A stretch of DNA of 14,186 nt from DATCYZ01 sp036526195 (GCA_036526195.1 DATCYZ010000047.1:1-14186); one strand, 5' to 3'; numbered from the stretch's first letter, positions 7,209-13,104 are shown. Translations and numbers: made by a program. Notes: generated by a model not told the origin, from the sequence alone.

Positions 7209-8309
7209 ATGCGCGAGGGCCCGCAGCATTTCATCGGACTCATGTCGGGCACCAGCCTGGACGGCGTGGACGGCGTGCTCGCGCGCTTCACCGGCGCCGC
7301 GACCGAGGTCCGTGGCCATTGCCACCTGCCCTTTCCCGACGCGCTGCGCGACGCCCTGCAGGCCCTGTGCAGCCCCGGCGAGGACGAGATCCGCCGTGCC
7401 GGACGCGCGGGCAACCAGCTCGCTGCGCTGTACGCGGACGCGGTGGCGCGCCTTCTTGCCGCCGGCGGCTTGTCGCGCCAGAACGTTCGCGCCATCGGCT
7501 GCCACGGGCAGACCGTGCGCCACCACCCCGAGGAAGGCTTCACGGTGCAAATCGGCAACGCCGCACGCCTTGCAGAGTTGACCGGGATCGCGGTGGTCGC
7601 GGATTTCCGCAGCCGCGATATCGCGGCCGGCGGCCAGGGCGCCCCGCTGGTGCCGGCCTTTCACGCAGCCACGTTCGGCCACCCGTCCGAACCCCGGGTG
7701 GTCGTGAACCTCGGCGGCATCGCGAACCTCAGCGTCTTGAGCGCGGGCCAACCCGTCATCGGCTTCGACACCGGGCCGGGCAACGGCCTCATGGACCTGT
7801 GGATCCACCGCACCAAGGGTGACCGGTTCGACGATCGGGGCGCGTGGGCGGCGGGGGCGCTACCGGATGCAGGACTGCTGCAATCGTTGCTTGCAGAGCC
7901 CTACTTCGCCAGACCGGCCCCCAAGAGCACCGGGCGGGAACTGTTCAACCTGGCGTGGCTGCTGGCACGTGTGGATACGACGCGCGATCCGCAGACGGTT
8001 CAGGCAACGCTGCTGGAACTGACTGCACGGACCGTTTGCGATGCGTTGCAGACGGCCTGCCCGCAGGCCGCGCGGGTCATCGTGTGCGGCGGCGGCGCGC
8101 GCAACGAAGCGCTGCTCTCAAGACTGGCCGCCCTGCTCGCGCCGAGGACCGTGGAGACCAGCGCGCTGCACGGAATCGACGTCGACCAGGCCGAGGCCTG
8201 CGCGTTCGCCTGGCTGGCCCGCTGCGCACTCGACGGCGCGCCGGGCAACCTGCCCACGGTCACGGGCGCGGCCGGGCCGCGCATCCTGGGCGCGATTTAT
8301 CCCGCCTGA
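7209..8309 (+). CDS. anmK: Anhydro-N-acetylmuramic acid kinase
   Basis: 366 residues, the usual family length. ASKHA-fold kinase marks: MSGTSLDGVD (12-21) at the N-terminus for ATP phosphate contact; GCHGQTVRH (97-105); NLGGIAN (167-173); and GFDTGPGN (185-192) with the catalytic D187; then CGGGARN (293-299) for the nucleotide. The enzyme opens the 1,6-anhydro ring of recycled anhydro-MurNAc and phosphorylates it to MurNAc-6-phosphate in the cytosol. It follows the M23 peptidase gene on the same strand with a 28-base gap that holds a GC-rich inverted repeat (GCCCG at 7181, CGGGC at 7196) and no obvious Shine-Dalgarno. The downstream end, four bases after the stop, is a palindromic repeat cluster that should end transcription. 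Confidence 0.96.
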   Translation: MREGPQHFIGLMSGTSLDGVDGVLARFTGAATEVRGHCHLPFPDALRDALQALCSPGEDEIRRAGRAGNQLAALYADAVARLLAAGGLSRQNVRAIGCHGQTVRHHPEEGFTVQIGNAARLAELTGIAVVADFRSRDIAAGGQGAPLVPAFHAATFGHPSEPRVVVNLGGIANLSVLSAGQPVIGFDTGPGNGLMDLWIHRTKGDRFDDRGAWAAGALPDAGLLQSLLAEPYFARPAPKSTGRELFNLAWLLARVDTTRDPQTVQATLLELTARTVCDALQTACPQAARVIVCGGGARNEALLSRLAALLAPRTVETSALHGIDVDQAEACAFAWLARCALDGAPGNLPTVTGAAGPRILGAIYPA

Positions 8310-8312
8310 GGG

Positions 8313-8333
8313 AAAAGGGGTCAGACCCCTTTT
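8313..8333. repeat. GGGGTC/GACCCC palindrome, copy 3
   Basis: AAAAGGGGTC (8313-8322), central A, GACCCCTTTT (8324-8333), followed by three more T. The central base is A where copies 2 and 4 have T, so it is the same element in the other orientation. It lies four bases past the anmK stop and looks like its terminator. Confidence 0.85.
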
Positions 8334-8372
8334 TTTCTCCTGCGCTTGCGTGAGATCGCGGCAGACCTGCTG

Positions 8373-8394
8373 AAAAAGGGGTCTGACCCCTTTT
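8373..8394. repeat. GGGGTC/GACCCC palindrome, copy 4
   Basis: AAAAAGGGGTC, T, GACCCCTTTT: identical to copy 2 except for one T less at the end. It is 40 bases from copy 3; the sequence between them has no gene. Confidence 0.85.
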
Positions 8395-8407
8395 CGCGGG
8401 CCGGACG

Positions 8408-8432
8408 AAAAAAAGGGGCTTGCGCCCCTTTT
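8408..8432 (-). terminator. Intrinsic terminator of erpA, diverged copy 5 of the palindrome
   Basis: Read on the minus strand: AAAAGGGGC, loop GCAA, GCCCCTTTTTTT, i.e. a 5-bp GC stem with a GNRA tetraloop flanked by A4 and T7, 26 bases beyond the erpA stop. It keeps the GGGG...CCCC arms and A/T flanks of the palindrome family but has a different centre. A further hairpin CCGGCG-AAGAA-CGCCGG (8441-8457) lies between it and the gene. Confidence 0.75.
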
Positions 8433-8458
8433 CTGCGTGACCGGCGAAGAACGCCGGC

Positions 8459-8809
8459 TCAGACCGAGAACGACGATCCGCAGCCGCAGGTGGTCTGGGC
8501 GTTCGGGTTCTTGATCACGAACTGCGCCCCTTCCAGGCCTTCCTGGTAATCGATCTCGGCGCCCACCAGGTACTGGTAGCTCATCGGGTCGATCAGCAGC
8601 TTGACCCCGTTCTTCTCCATTGCGGTGTCATCTTCGTTCTGCACTTCATCGAAGGTAAAGCCGTACTGGAAGCCGGAGCAACCGCCGCCGTTCACGAAGA
8701 CGCGCAGCTTGAGGTCTTCGTTGCCTTCCTCGTCGATCAACTCCCGCACCTTGGCCGCCGCATTGTCGGTGAAGACGAGGGGGGCCGGCATTTCCGTGAC
8801 AGCGTTCAT
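8459..8809 (-). CDS. erpA: A-type iron-sulfur cluster carrier ErpA
   Basis: 116 residues. The three cluster-binding cysteines of A-type carriers are present: C44 in GGGCSGFQYGF, and C108 and C110 in TTCGCG near the C-terminus (E. coli ErpA: C42, C106, C108). ErpA takes Fe-S clusters from the assembly machinery and passes them to target enzymes such as IspG/IspH and respiratory proteins. ErpA rather than IscA is inferred from the N-terminal extension and the neighbours. The ATG at 8809 has AGGAG eight bases upstream, and a sigma-70-like promoter lies at 8845-8874, so it can be expressed apart from the upstream bactofilin gene. It faces anmK; the space between holds three palindromic repeats. 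Confidence 0.95.
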   Translation of the reverse strand: MNAVTEMPAPLVFTDNAAAKVRELIDEEGNEDLKLRVFVNGGGCSGFQYGFTFDEVQNEDDTAMEKNGVKLLIDPMSYQYLVGAEIDYQEGLEGAQFVIKNPNAQTTCGCGSSFSV

Positions 8810-8844
8810 GCTGAATGCTCCTGAGAATCTAGTCCCGATTGCTG

Positions 8845-8874
8845 ATTATCCCGATCCGCCTTCCATGCGGTCAA
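8845..8874 (-). promoter_or_regulatory. Sigma-70-like promoter of erpA
   Basis: On the minus strand TTGACC (8869-8874) and GATAAT (8845-8850) each differ from consensus at one position and are separated by 18 bases. Transcription should start near 8838, giving a leader of about 30 bases with a clear AGGAG. I could not recognise an IscR site. Confidence 0.65.
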
Positions 8875-8896
8875 GGTGGTCATTCGACCGGTCGCG

Positions 8897-9316
8897 TCAG
8901 TCAGAACCGGCCTTCTTGCCGCCGGCGGCGAGTTTCAGTTCGACGCCCTTGACCTCGCCGCCCTGGTGCACGAGGCGACCCTCCACGATCGCGCCCTGCA
9001 GCATCTCGACGCTCTTGTAATGCACATCTCCCTTGACCCGGGAACTCGCCTGGAGTTCCAGGCTTTCGCTGGCATGCACCGGCCCGACGATGGTGCCGTT
9101 GACCACCACGTGCGCCGCCTGCACCTCGCCTTCGACCCGCGCGTTCTCGGAGACCACCAGTGTTCCCGGCTGGTCGGGCAGGGCCGCGACATTGCCGCGG
9201 ACGGTGCCATCGACCCGAAGGCCGCCGCTGAAGAACACGTTGCCCTCGATGCGGGTGGTCGCGCCGATCCAGCTGTCGATCCGGTTCTGCGGCTTGCTGC
9301 CCTTGCGGAAAAACAT
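8897..9316 (-). CDS. Bactofilin family cytoskeletal protein
   Basis: 139 residues, the usual small bactofilin. The central part (about 16-118) is a right-handed beta-helix made of short repeats such as TRIEGNVFFSGGLRVDGTVRGNV and ARVEGEVQAAHVVVNGTIVG, with no catalytic residues; the N- and C-terminal tails are short, and the C-terminus is Gly/Lys-rich. Bactofilins self-assemble into nucleotide-free filaments at the inner membrane and often place cell-wall enzymes, notably M23 peptidases. The start at 9316 has a strong GAGGAGG five bases ahead. The gene is 14 bases behind a membrane coiled-coil gene on the same strand, so the two are very likely co-transcribed. erpA is 87 bases downstream with its own promoter. 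Confidence 0.93.
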   Translation of the reverse strand: MFFRKGSKPQNRIDSWIGATTRIEGNVFFSGGLRVDGTVRGNVAALPDQPGTLVVSENARVEGEVQAAHVVVNGTIVGPVHASESLELQASSRVKGDVHYKSVEMLQGAIVEGRLVHQGGEVKGVELKLAAGGKKAGSD

Positions 9317-9330
9317 GGTTGCCTCCTCGC

Positions 9331-10107
9331 TTACTCAGGCGATGCGGTTCGCGTCACCCGGGGGGTGCCCGATGCGGCCTCGTAGACCCGCACCTGCACA
9401 TTCTCGACCTTCGCCTTGGGACTGACCCGGAAGGTCCCCTCGACCCGCTGGAAGTGCTTGAATTCCAGCTTGAATGCCGCTGCGGCCGCATCCTTCGGCT
9501 CAGGGAAGACCATCATAGCATTCTTGCCATTCTCCGTCAGGGTCACCACCAGTTCGATGCGGCCCTGGAAGTCGCGGTCGCGACGCGTGCCCGCGGCCAG
9601 CATCAGGAGCCGATAGCGATATTCGCCTGGCAGGACGTCGGCCTCCACCTTGAAGCGGTGAATCGTCAGCGGCTGGGCGGGCTTGGCGTCCGAGGACAGC
9701 AGGCTCTCGAAGGTGGCAAGTTCCTCGCGCACCCGGGCGTTCTCGCGCTCCAGCACCCGGATCTGCTCGGCAAGCTTCTGCTGGGCCGCGCGCTCGATCG
9801 CAAGGCGGCTTTCGGACGCGTTCGCGATGGCGCGCAGGCCCTCGAGTTCGCCCCGCGCGGCGTCTCGCTCGATGCGCGTCGTCTCGAGCCGGCTCTGCAT
9901 GTCCTGGATGCTTTGCTCGATCTGTTCGCGATCGAACCCGGCGAATCGCCGCCCGGTGTCATAGACCCAGGCGCCGCCGAACAGCACCGCCGCCAGGATC
10001 ACGGCCACGGCGAGCCAGCGCCAGTACCAGGCCAGGTGCGTGCGCATCGCCACCTTCGGTGCCGCGATGCCAAAACGCTGACGCAGCTTCCTCAGACGTG
10101 GCGTCAT
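9331..10107 (-). CDS. Single-pass membrane coiled-coil protein of unknown function (DUF6776-like)
   Basis: 258 residues from the ATG at 10107, chosen because AAGGGA lies seven bases ahead and the longer reading (to 10293) runs through the rpsI terminator. Residues 1-28 are basic and cytosolic, 29-49 are a transmembrane helix, about 59-137 are charged heptad-like coiled coil, and about 145-245 look beta-rich (alternating hydrophobic strands such as RIELVVTL). The tail is Thr/Arg-rich. No catalytic motif is seen. The layout is like membrane partners of bactofilins or of M23 peptidases, which carry a TM helix, coiled coil and periplasmic domain, but this is inference. The DUF name is recalled, not verified. 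It is co-oriented with and just ahead of the bactofilin gene (14-base gap), and sits behind the rpsI terminator. Confidence 0.8.
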   Translation of the reverse strand: MTPRLRKLRQRFGIAAPKVAMRTHLAWYWRWLAVAVILAAVLFGGAWVYDTGRRFAGFDREQIEQSIQDMQSRLETTRIERDAARGELEGLRAIANASESRLAIERAAQQKLAEQIRVLERENARVREELATFESLLSSDAKPAQPLTIHRFKVEADVLPGEYRYRLLMLAAGTRRDRDFQGRIELVVTLTENGKNAMMVFPEPKDAAAAAFKLEFKHFQRVEGTFRVSPKAKVENVQVRVYEAASGTPRVTRTASPE

Positions 10108-10129
10108 GCGGGGTCCCTTGAAAAGCACA

Positions 10130-10149
10130 AAGCCGCCCGGGGGCGGCTT
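10130..10149 (-). terminator. Terminator after rpsI (hairpin 3 of 3)
   Basis: AAGCCGCCC (10130-10138) and GGGCGGCTT (10141-10149) form a perfect 9-bp stem over two G. On the minus strand it is followed by an interrupted T run (TTTGTGCTTTT). It is the most terminator-like of three hairpins between rpsI and the coiled-coil gene. Confidence 0.7.
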
Positions 10150-10157
10150 CTCGCACA

Positions 10158-10176
10158 CCGGGGGTCGAGCCCCCGG
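10158..10176. other. GC-only hairpin downstream of rpsI (2 of 3)
   Basis: CCGGGGG (10158-10164) pairs with CCCCCGG (10170-10176) over the loop TCGAG. There is no T tract on either side. It may protect the mRNA 3' end. Confidence 0.5.
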
Positions 10177-10182
10177 ACACCT

Positions 10183-10209
10183 GCAGGCCGACCACGCGGA
10201 CCGGCCTGC
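10183..10209. other. Hairpin downstream of rpsI (1 of 3)
   Basis: GCAGGCCG (10183-10190) pairs with CGGCCTGC (10202-10209) over an 11-base loop, starting 10 bases after the rpsI stop on the minus strand. Confidence 0.5.
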
Positions 10210-10219
10210 CGCAAACGAC

Positions 10220-10612
10220 TCAGCGCTTGGAGAACTGCTTGCGGCGCCGCGCCTTGTGGAAGCCGACCTTCTTGCGCTCGACTTCCCGCGCATCGCGCGT
10301 CACCAGCCCCGCCGCGCTCAGCGCGGGCTTCAGGGTCGGGTCGAACTCGATCAGCGCGCGCGTGATGCCGTGACGCACGGCGCCGGCCTGGCCGTTCTCG
10401 CCGCCGCCGAAGACGTTGACACGGATGTCGAAGCTCGCGAGGTTGTTGGTCACTTCGAGCGGCTGGCGCAGGATCATGCGGCCGGTTTCGCGGCCGAAGA
10501 ACTCGTCCACGGGCTTCTCGTTGACCACGATCTGCCCCTTGCCGGGCTTGAGGAAGACGCGTGCGACGGCGCTCTTGCGACGTCCGGTACCGTAGTAATA
10601 ATCACCGACCAT
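10220..10612 (-). CDS. rpsI: 30S ribosomal protein S9
   Basis: 130 residues, full length. The family start YYGTGRRKSAVARVFLKPG (6-24), the GGGENGQAGAVRHGITRAL stretch (69-87) and the basic tail ending QFSKR are all present; the last Arg reaches the P-site tRNA in the ribosome. It begins nine bases after the rplM stop, and its Shine-Dalgarno GAGGAA overlaps that stop, so the pair is translationally linked. Three hairpins follow it. Confidence 0.98.
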   Translation of the reverse strand: MVGDYYYGTGRRKSAVARVFLKPGKGQIVVNEKPVDEFFGRETGRMILRQPLEVTNNLASFDIRVNVFGGGENGQAGAVRHGITRALIEFDPTLKPALSAAGLVTRDAREVERKKVGFHKARRRKQFSKR

Positions 10613-10621
10613 CTTCGTTCC

Positions 10622-11050
10622 TCAGAGTTCAAGCGCAAGCGGCTGCTGCGCTTCGTGCGGGTGGGCTTCACCCGCGTAGATCTTGAGCTTCTTGATCATC
10701 GCGTAGCCGAGCGGGCCCTTTGGCAGCATGCCCTTGACGGCCTTTTGCAGGACGCGGTCGGGATACTTGGCCTGCAGCTTCTCGAACGAGATCTCGCGGA
10801 TGCCGCCGGGATAGCCGGTGTGGCGGTAGTAGGTCTTTTGCTCGGCCTTGCGGCCGGTCACGCGAATCTTTTCCGCGTTGACGACGACGATGTAGTCGCC
10901 GGTGTCGACGTGCGGGGTGTACTCGGGCTTGTGCTTGCCGCGCAGGCGCATCGCGATGCGTGCCGCAAGGCGGCCCAGCACCTTGTCCTGCGCGTTCACC
11001 ACAAACCAGCCGTGCTGGACGTCGGCAGGCTTGGCTGAGAATGTCTTCAT
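10622..11050 (-). CDS. rplM: 50S ribosomal protein L13
   Basis: 142 residues, the normal bacterial length. L13 marks include WFVVNAQDKVLGRLAARIA (15-33), GKHKPEYTPHVDTGDYIVVVNAEKI (38-62), the Y-RHTGYPGG motif (75-83) and MLPKGPLG (108-115). It binds early in 50S assembly. It is the first gene of the rplM-rpsI operon, driven by the near-consensus promoter at 11078-11106. The ATG at 11050 is certain from the conserved MKTFSAKP start, yet no Shine-Dalgarno is seen in the predicted leader of about 20 bases. The space upstream is shared with the divergent OsmC-like gene. Confidence 0.98.
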   Translation of the reverse strand: MKTFSAKPADVQHGWFVVNAQDKVLGRLAARIAMRLRGKHKPEYTPHVDTGDYIVVVNAEKIRVTGRKAEQKTYYRHTGYPGGIREISFEKLQAKYPDRVLQKAVKGMLPKGPLGYAMIKKLKIYAGEAHPHEAQQPLALEL

Positions 11051-11077
11051 GGTTTTTCGGACGGCGAAAAGGACAAG

Positions 11078-11106
11078 ATTCTATGGGACTGGGGCGGGTG
11101 AGTCAA
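11078..11106 (-). promoter_or_regulatory. Near-consensus sigma-70 promoter of rplM-rpsI
   Basis: On the minus strand TTGACT (11101-11106) and TAGAAT (11078-11083) are separated by exactly 17 bases; each differs from consensus at one position. Predicted start is near 11071, leaving a leader of about 20 bases before the ATG at 11050. This strength fits a ribosomal protein operon. A leader this short leaves no room for a large autoregulatory RNA structure. Confidence 0.8.
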
Positions 11107-11217
11107 AGGAAAGCCGGGGCGGGTCCGTCAGCGCGCGCGTCTCGAACGACCTCATCCCGCACGACGTCCCTGCCCTGAATCGCTGATGGATGCCCAAGGA
11201 AACCATATGTGCATGAT

Positions 11218-11233
11218 TATTAAGTAATATACT
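11218..11233 (+). promoter_or_regulatory. AT-rich -10 region and dyad upstream of the OsmC-like gene
   Basis: TATTA-AG-TAATA (11218-11229) is a perfect 5-bp dyad that overlaps two possible -10 boxes, TAATAT (11225-11230) and TATACT (11228-11233). The stretch is strikingly AT-rich for this genome. No good -35 box is visible, so an activator may be needed or the dyad may be an operator. Transcript start would be near 11240, 25 bases before the ATG. The remaining 11107-11217 shows no further feature. Confidence 0.45.
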
Positions 11234-11264
11234 CGCCCACATCCAACACGTTCGGGACACGCAA

Positions 11265-11693
11265 ATGGAGTGCACAGTTCGCTGGACCGGCGCCGGTTCC
11301 GAGGGCATGACCTTTCAGGCCGAAACCGGCAGCGGCCACATCCTCAACATGGACGGCGCGCCCGAAGGCGGCGGCCGGAATCTCGCGCCCCGGCCGATGG
11401 AAGTGGTGCTCGCCGGAACCGGCGGGTGCACCGCCTACGATGTCGTCGTCATCCTGCGGAAAAGCGGCCAGGCTGTGAGTGGCTGCGACGTGCGGGTGGA
11501 CGCCGAGCGCGCCGATACCGATCCGAAGGTGTTTACCCGGATTCGCATGCACTTCATCGTGCGCGGCAAGGCGCTGAAGAAGAACCTCGTCGACCATGCC
11601 GTGCGGCTTTCGCACGAGAAGTATTGCTCGGCCTCGGCGATGCTCGGCAAGACCGCCGAGATCACGATGGATGCGGAAATCGTCGAGGACTGA
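11265..11693 (+). CDS. OsmC/Ohr-superfamily protein, YhfA-like thiol peroxidase
   Basis: 142 residues. The two redox cysteines of the family are present: C55 in GTGGCTAYDVV and C121 in HEKYCSASAML, 66 residues apart. The nearby RPMEVVLAGTGGCT and KSGQAVSGCDVRVDAER stretches match the YhfA branch. OsmC/Ohr proteins form alpha/beta swapped dimers that reduce organic hydroperoxides; the YhfA branch has less certain substrates. The ATG at 11265 has a GGGA about nine bases ahead. It is divergent from rplM (214-base spacer) and convergent with a glycosyltransferase gene; the 12 bases between their stops hold no terminator, so the two transcripts probably overlap at their 3' ends. A third Cys (C74) is outside the active site. 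Confidence 0.88.
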   Translation: MECTVRWTGAGSEGMTFQAETGSGHILNMDGAPEGGGRNLAPRPMEVVLAGTGGCTAYDVVVILRKSGQAVSGCDVRVDAERADTDPKVFTRIRMHFIVRGKALKKNLVDHAVRLSHEKYCSASAMLGKTAEITMDAEIVED

Positions 11694-11705
11694 CGCCGGT
11701 TTCGG

Positions 11706-12410
11706 CTACTTCCCTGCAGCCGCCTTGCGCACCGCCGACTGCGAGACCGCGCGCATCGAGTCGAACTCGGCAAACCATTCCGCGGCGTAGTCGCACTCGC
11801 GGTAGTCGTCGAAGTACGGCCCGCCGAGCGTGAAGTGCACGATGCGGGCGTCGTCCCGGCGCGGGTACTCGCCGACCAGCCAGTTCCATTCGAGCGGCAG
11901 CGCACCGATTTGCGCGTCCTCCAGCCATGCATAGCGATGCAGGTCGAGCCCGGTGGCGGTGTTCACGTAGTCCGGCGTCAGCGCGTGGCATTGCGCGTTG
12001 TTGAAGAGCATCAGACTGGACCAGTTCTTGCGCGCGTACTTCGTCTGCACCTGGCCGAGGAACTTGCGCTCGGTGCGCGGCACGTAATCGTGCTGGCAGA
12101 CCAGCACGGCCTTGTCGGGCTGGCGCTGCGTCTCCGCGGCAAGCGCGGCGATATCGACACGGCAGAGCATGTCGCAATCGAGGAACAGCGACCAGCCCTC
12201 GTAGCCGGACAGCCAGGGCACCAGGAAGCGCGTCATGCTGAACTCGGTCGACTCGGTCGGGCCGCGCTCGCGCGTATAAGTGCTACGCAACTGGCTGCGC
12301 ATCAGCGGTGCGATCGACACCGGAACCGAAGCCCGGCGCAGGATCGAATGCGCGAGCGTATAGAAGGCGACCGATTCCTTCGGGTCGTAGCCGATGTAGA
12401 CGTTCAGCAT
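11706..12410 (-). CDS. Putative GT-A fold glycosyltransferase (GT8-like)
   Basis: 234 residues, no signal peptide or TM helix, so cytosolic. The N-terminus MLNVYIGYDPKESVAFYTLAHS resembles nucleotide-sugar-binding starts of GT8-type enzymes; a DxD motif (DCD, 78-80) lies after the hydrophobic strand WSLFL, where metal and sugar nucleotide bind; and HFTLGGPYF (192-200) resembles the family's late His-x-x-Gly motif. Acceptor and sugar are unknown. I recognise the fold from motifs only; a wrong family number is possible. Start at 12410: GAGGCGG lies nine bases ahead and overlaps the coq7 stop (10-base gap), so it is likely translated from the coq7 mRNA. Its stop faces that of the OsmC-like gene 12 bases away. 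Confidence 0.65.
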   Translation of the reverse strand: MLNVYIGYDPKESVAFYTLAHSILRRASVPVSIAPLMRSQLRSTYTRERGPTESTEFSMTRFLVPWLSGYEGWSLFLDCDMLCRVDIAALAAETQRQPDKAVLVCQHDYVPRTERKFLGQVQTKYARKNWSSLMLFNNAQCHALTPDYVNTATGLDLHRYAWLEDAQIGALPLEWNWLVGEYPRRDDARIVHFTLGGPYFDDYRECDYAAEWFAEFDSMRAVSQSAVRKAAAGK

Positions 12411-12420
12411 GCGTGCCGCC

Positions 12421-13047
12421 TCAGACGCGATAGGCGACGGTGGTCATCACCTTCGCCAGCGCCCGCATCGCCTCGCCCACCGGCGCAGGCAGCCTCGCCG
12501 CGCCGAGGCCGTTGGCCATCGCGCGGTGCTTTGCCTCGTCCAGGCGCATCTGCTCGACCACGGCGCGCGTGCGCGCGTCCTCCGGTGCGAGGCGCTCGAG
12601 GTGCCCTTCGAGATGGGCTTCCACCTGCCGCTCGGTCTCGGCGAGGAAGGCCAGGCTCCAGCGATCGCCCAACGCGCCGGCGAGACCGCCCATGGCAAAG
12701 GCCCCCGCGTACCACAGCGGGTTCAGCAGGCTCAACCGCCCGCCGAGCTCCTGCACGCGGGCGGCGCTCCACTCGAGGTGGTCCTCCTCCTCGCGCGCGG
12801 CGGACTCCAGCGCGCGCCGGTTGTCCGGGTTACGTGCCGTCAGCGCCTGCCCCTGGTAGAGCGCCTGCGCGCAGACTTCGCCAACGTGGTTGACGCGCAT
12901 CAGAGCGGCGGCCTCGGCGCGGGCCGGTTCGGGCAGCTCCGCTTCCGGAATGCCGTGGGCAGGCGTCGGACGCGCGGCGCGGTGCACCCCTGACACGGTG
13001 CGCAACGCGCGATCGAACCCCGAGATGAAATCGTCAGCGGAAATCAC
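12421..13047 (-). CDS. coq7: Coq7-type 2-polyprenyl-3-methyl-6-methoxy-1,4-benzoquinol hydroxylase
   Basis: 208 residues from a GTG start at 13047. The di-iron carboxylate site is complete: E57 in NHVGEVCAQ, E87 and H90 in the first ExxH (EEDH), E139 in FLAETERQVEAH, and E171 and H174 in the second ExxH (EAKH). Coq7 adds the last hydroxyl in ubiquinone synthesis at the inner membrane; many betaproteobacteria use it in place of UbiF. GTG is chosen because the longer reading (to 13266) goes through the porin terminator and into the porin gene, and because TATACT ends six bases ahead of it. No Shine-Dalgarno is seen, so the mRNA is probably leaderless. It lies behind the porin on the same strand and is followed after 10 bases by the glycosyltransferase gene. 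Confidence 0.92.
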   Translation of the reverse strand: MISADDFISGFDRALRTVSGVHRAARPTPAHGIPEAELPEPARAEAAALMRVNHVGEVCAQALYQGQALTARNPDNRRALESAAREEEDHLEWSAARVQELGGRLSLLNPLWYAGAFAMGGLAGALGDRWSLAFLAETERQVEAHLEGHLERLAPEDARTRAVVEQMRLDEAKHRAMANGLGAARLPAPVGEAMRALAKVMTTVAYRV

Positions 13048-13053
13048 GCGTCG

Positions 13054-13059
13054 AGTATA
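13054..13059 (-). promoter_or_regulatory. -10 element (TATACT) of coq7
   Basis: TATACT on the minus strand differs from consensus at one position and ends six bases ahead of the GTG at 13047, so the transcript should begin at the start codon. The -35 position falls inside the porin terminator hairpin and has no consensus match. Confidence 0.5.
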
Positions 13060-13063
13060 GGCG

Positions 13064-13093
13064 AAAAAAAAGCGGGCACCCGAAGGTGCCCGC
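13064..13093 (-). terminator. Intrinsic terminator of the porin gene
   Basis: On the minus strand GCGGGCACC, loop TTCG, GGTGCCCGC, then eight T (13064-13071). A perfect 9-bp stem with the very stable UUCG tetraloop, about 60 bases past the porin stop. This is the clearest intrinsic terminator in the window. Confidence 0.92.
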
Positions 13094-13104
13094 TGGATCC
13101 TGCA

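Noticed and set aside
5816..7558. 580-residue minus-strand open frame
   Set aside because: Antisense to the M23 peptidase and anmK, both with intact active sites; composition is that of a shadow frame.
8313..8432. CRISPR array
   Set aside because: The repeats are short perfect palindromes in mixed orientation, only three in the row, with unequal spacers (39 and 13 bases) and no cas genes.
9331..10293. Extended form of the membrane coiled-coil protein
   Set aside because: The first 62 residues lie over rpsI and its terminator hairpins; a Shine-Dalgarno supports ATG at 10107.
11051..11264. Small gene or RNA gene in the rplM/OsmC spacer
   Set aside because: The small frames there overlap the rplM promoter, lack ribosome sites and show no family features; no tRNA-like or structured RNA was seen.
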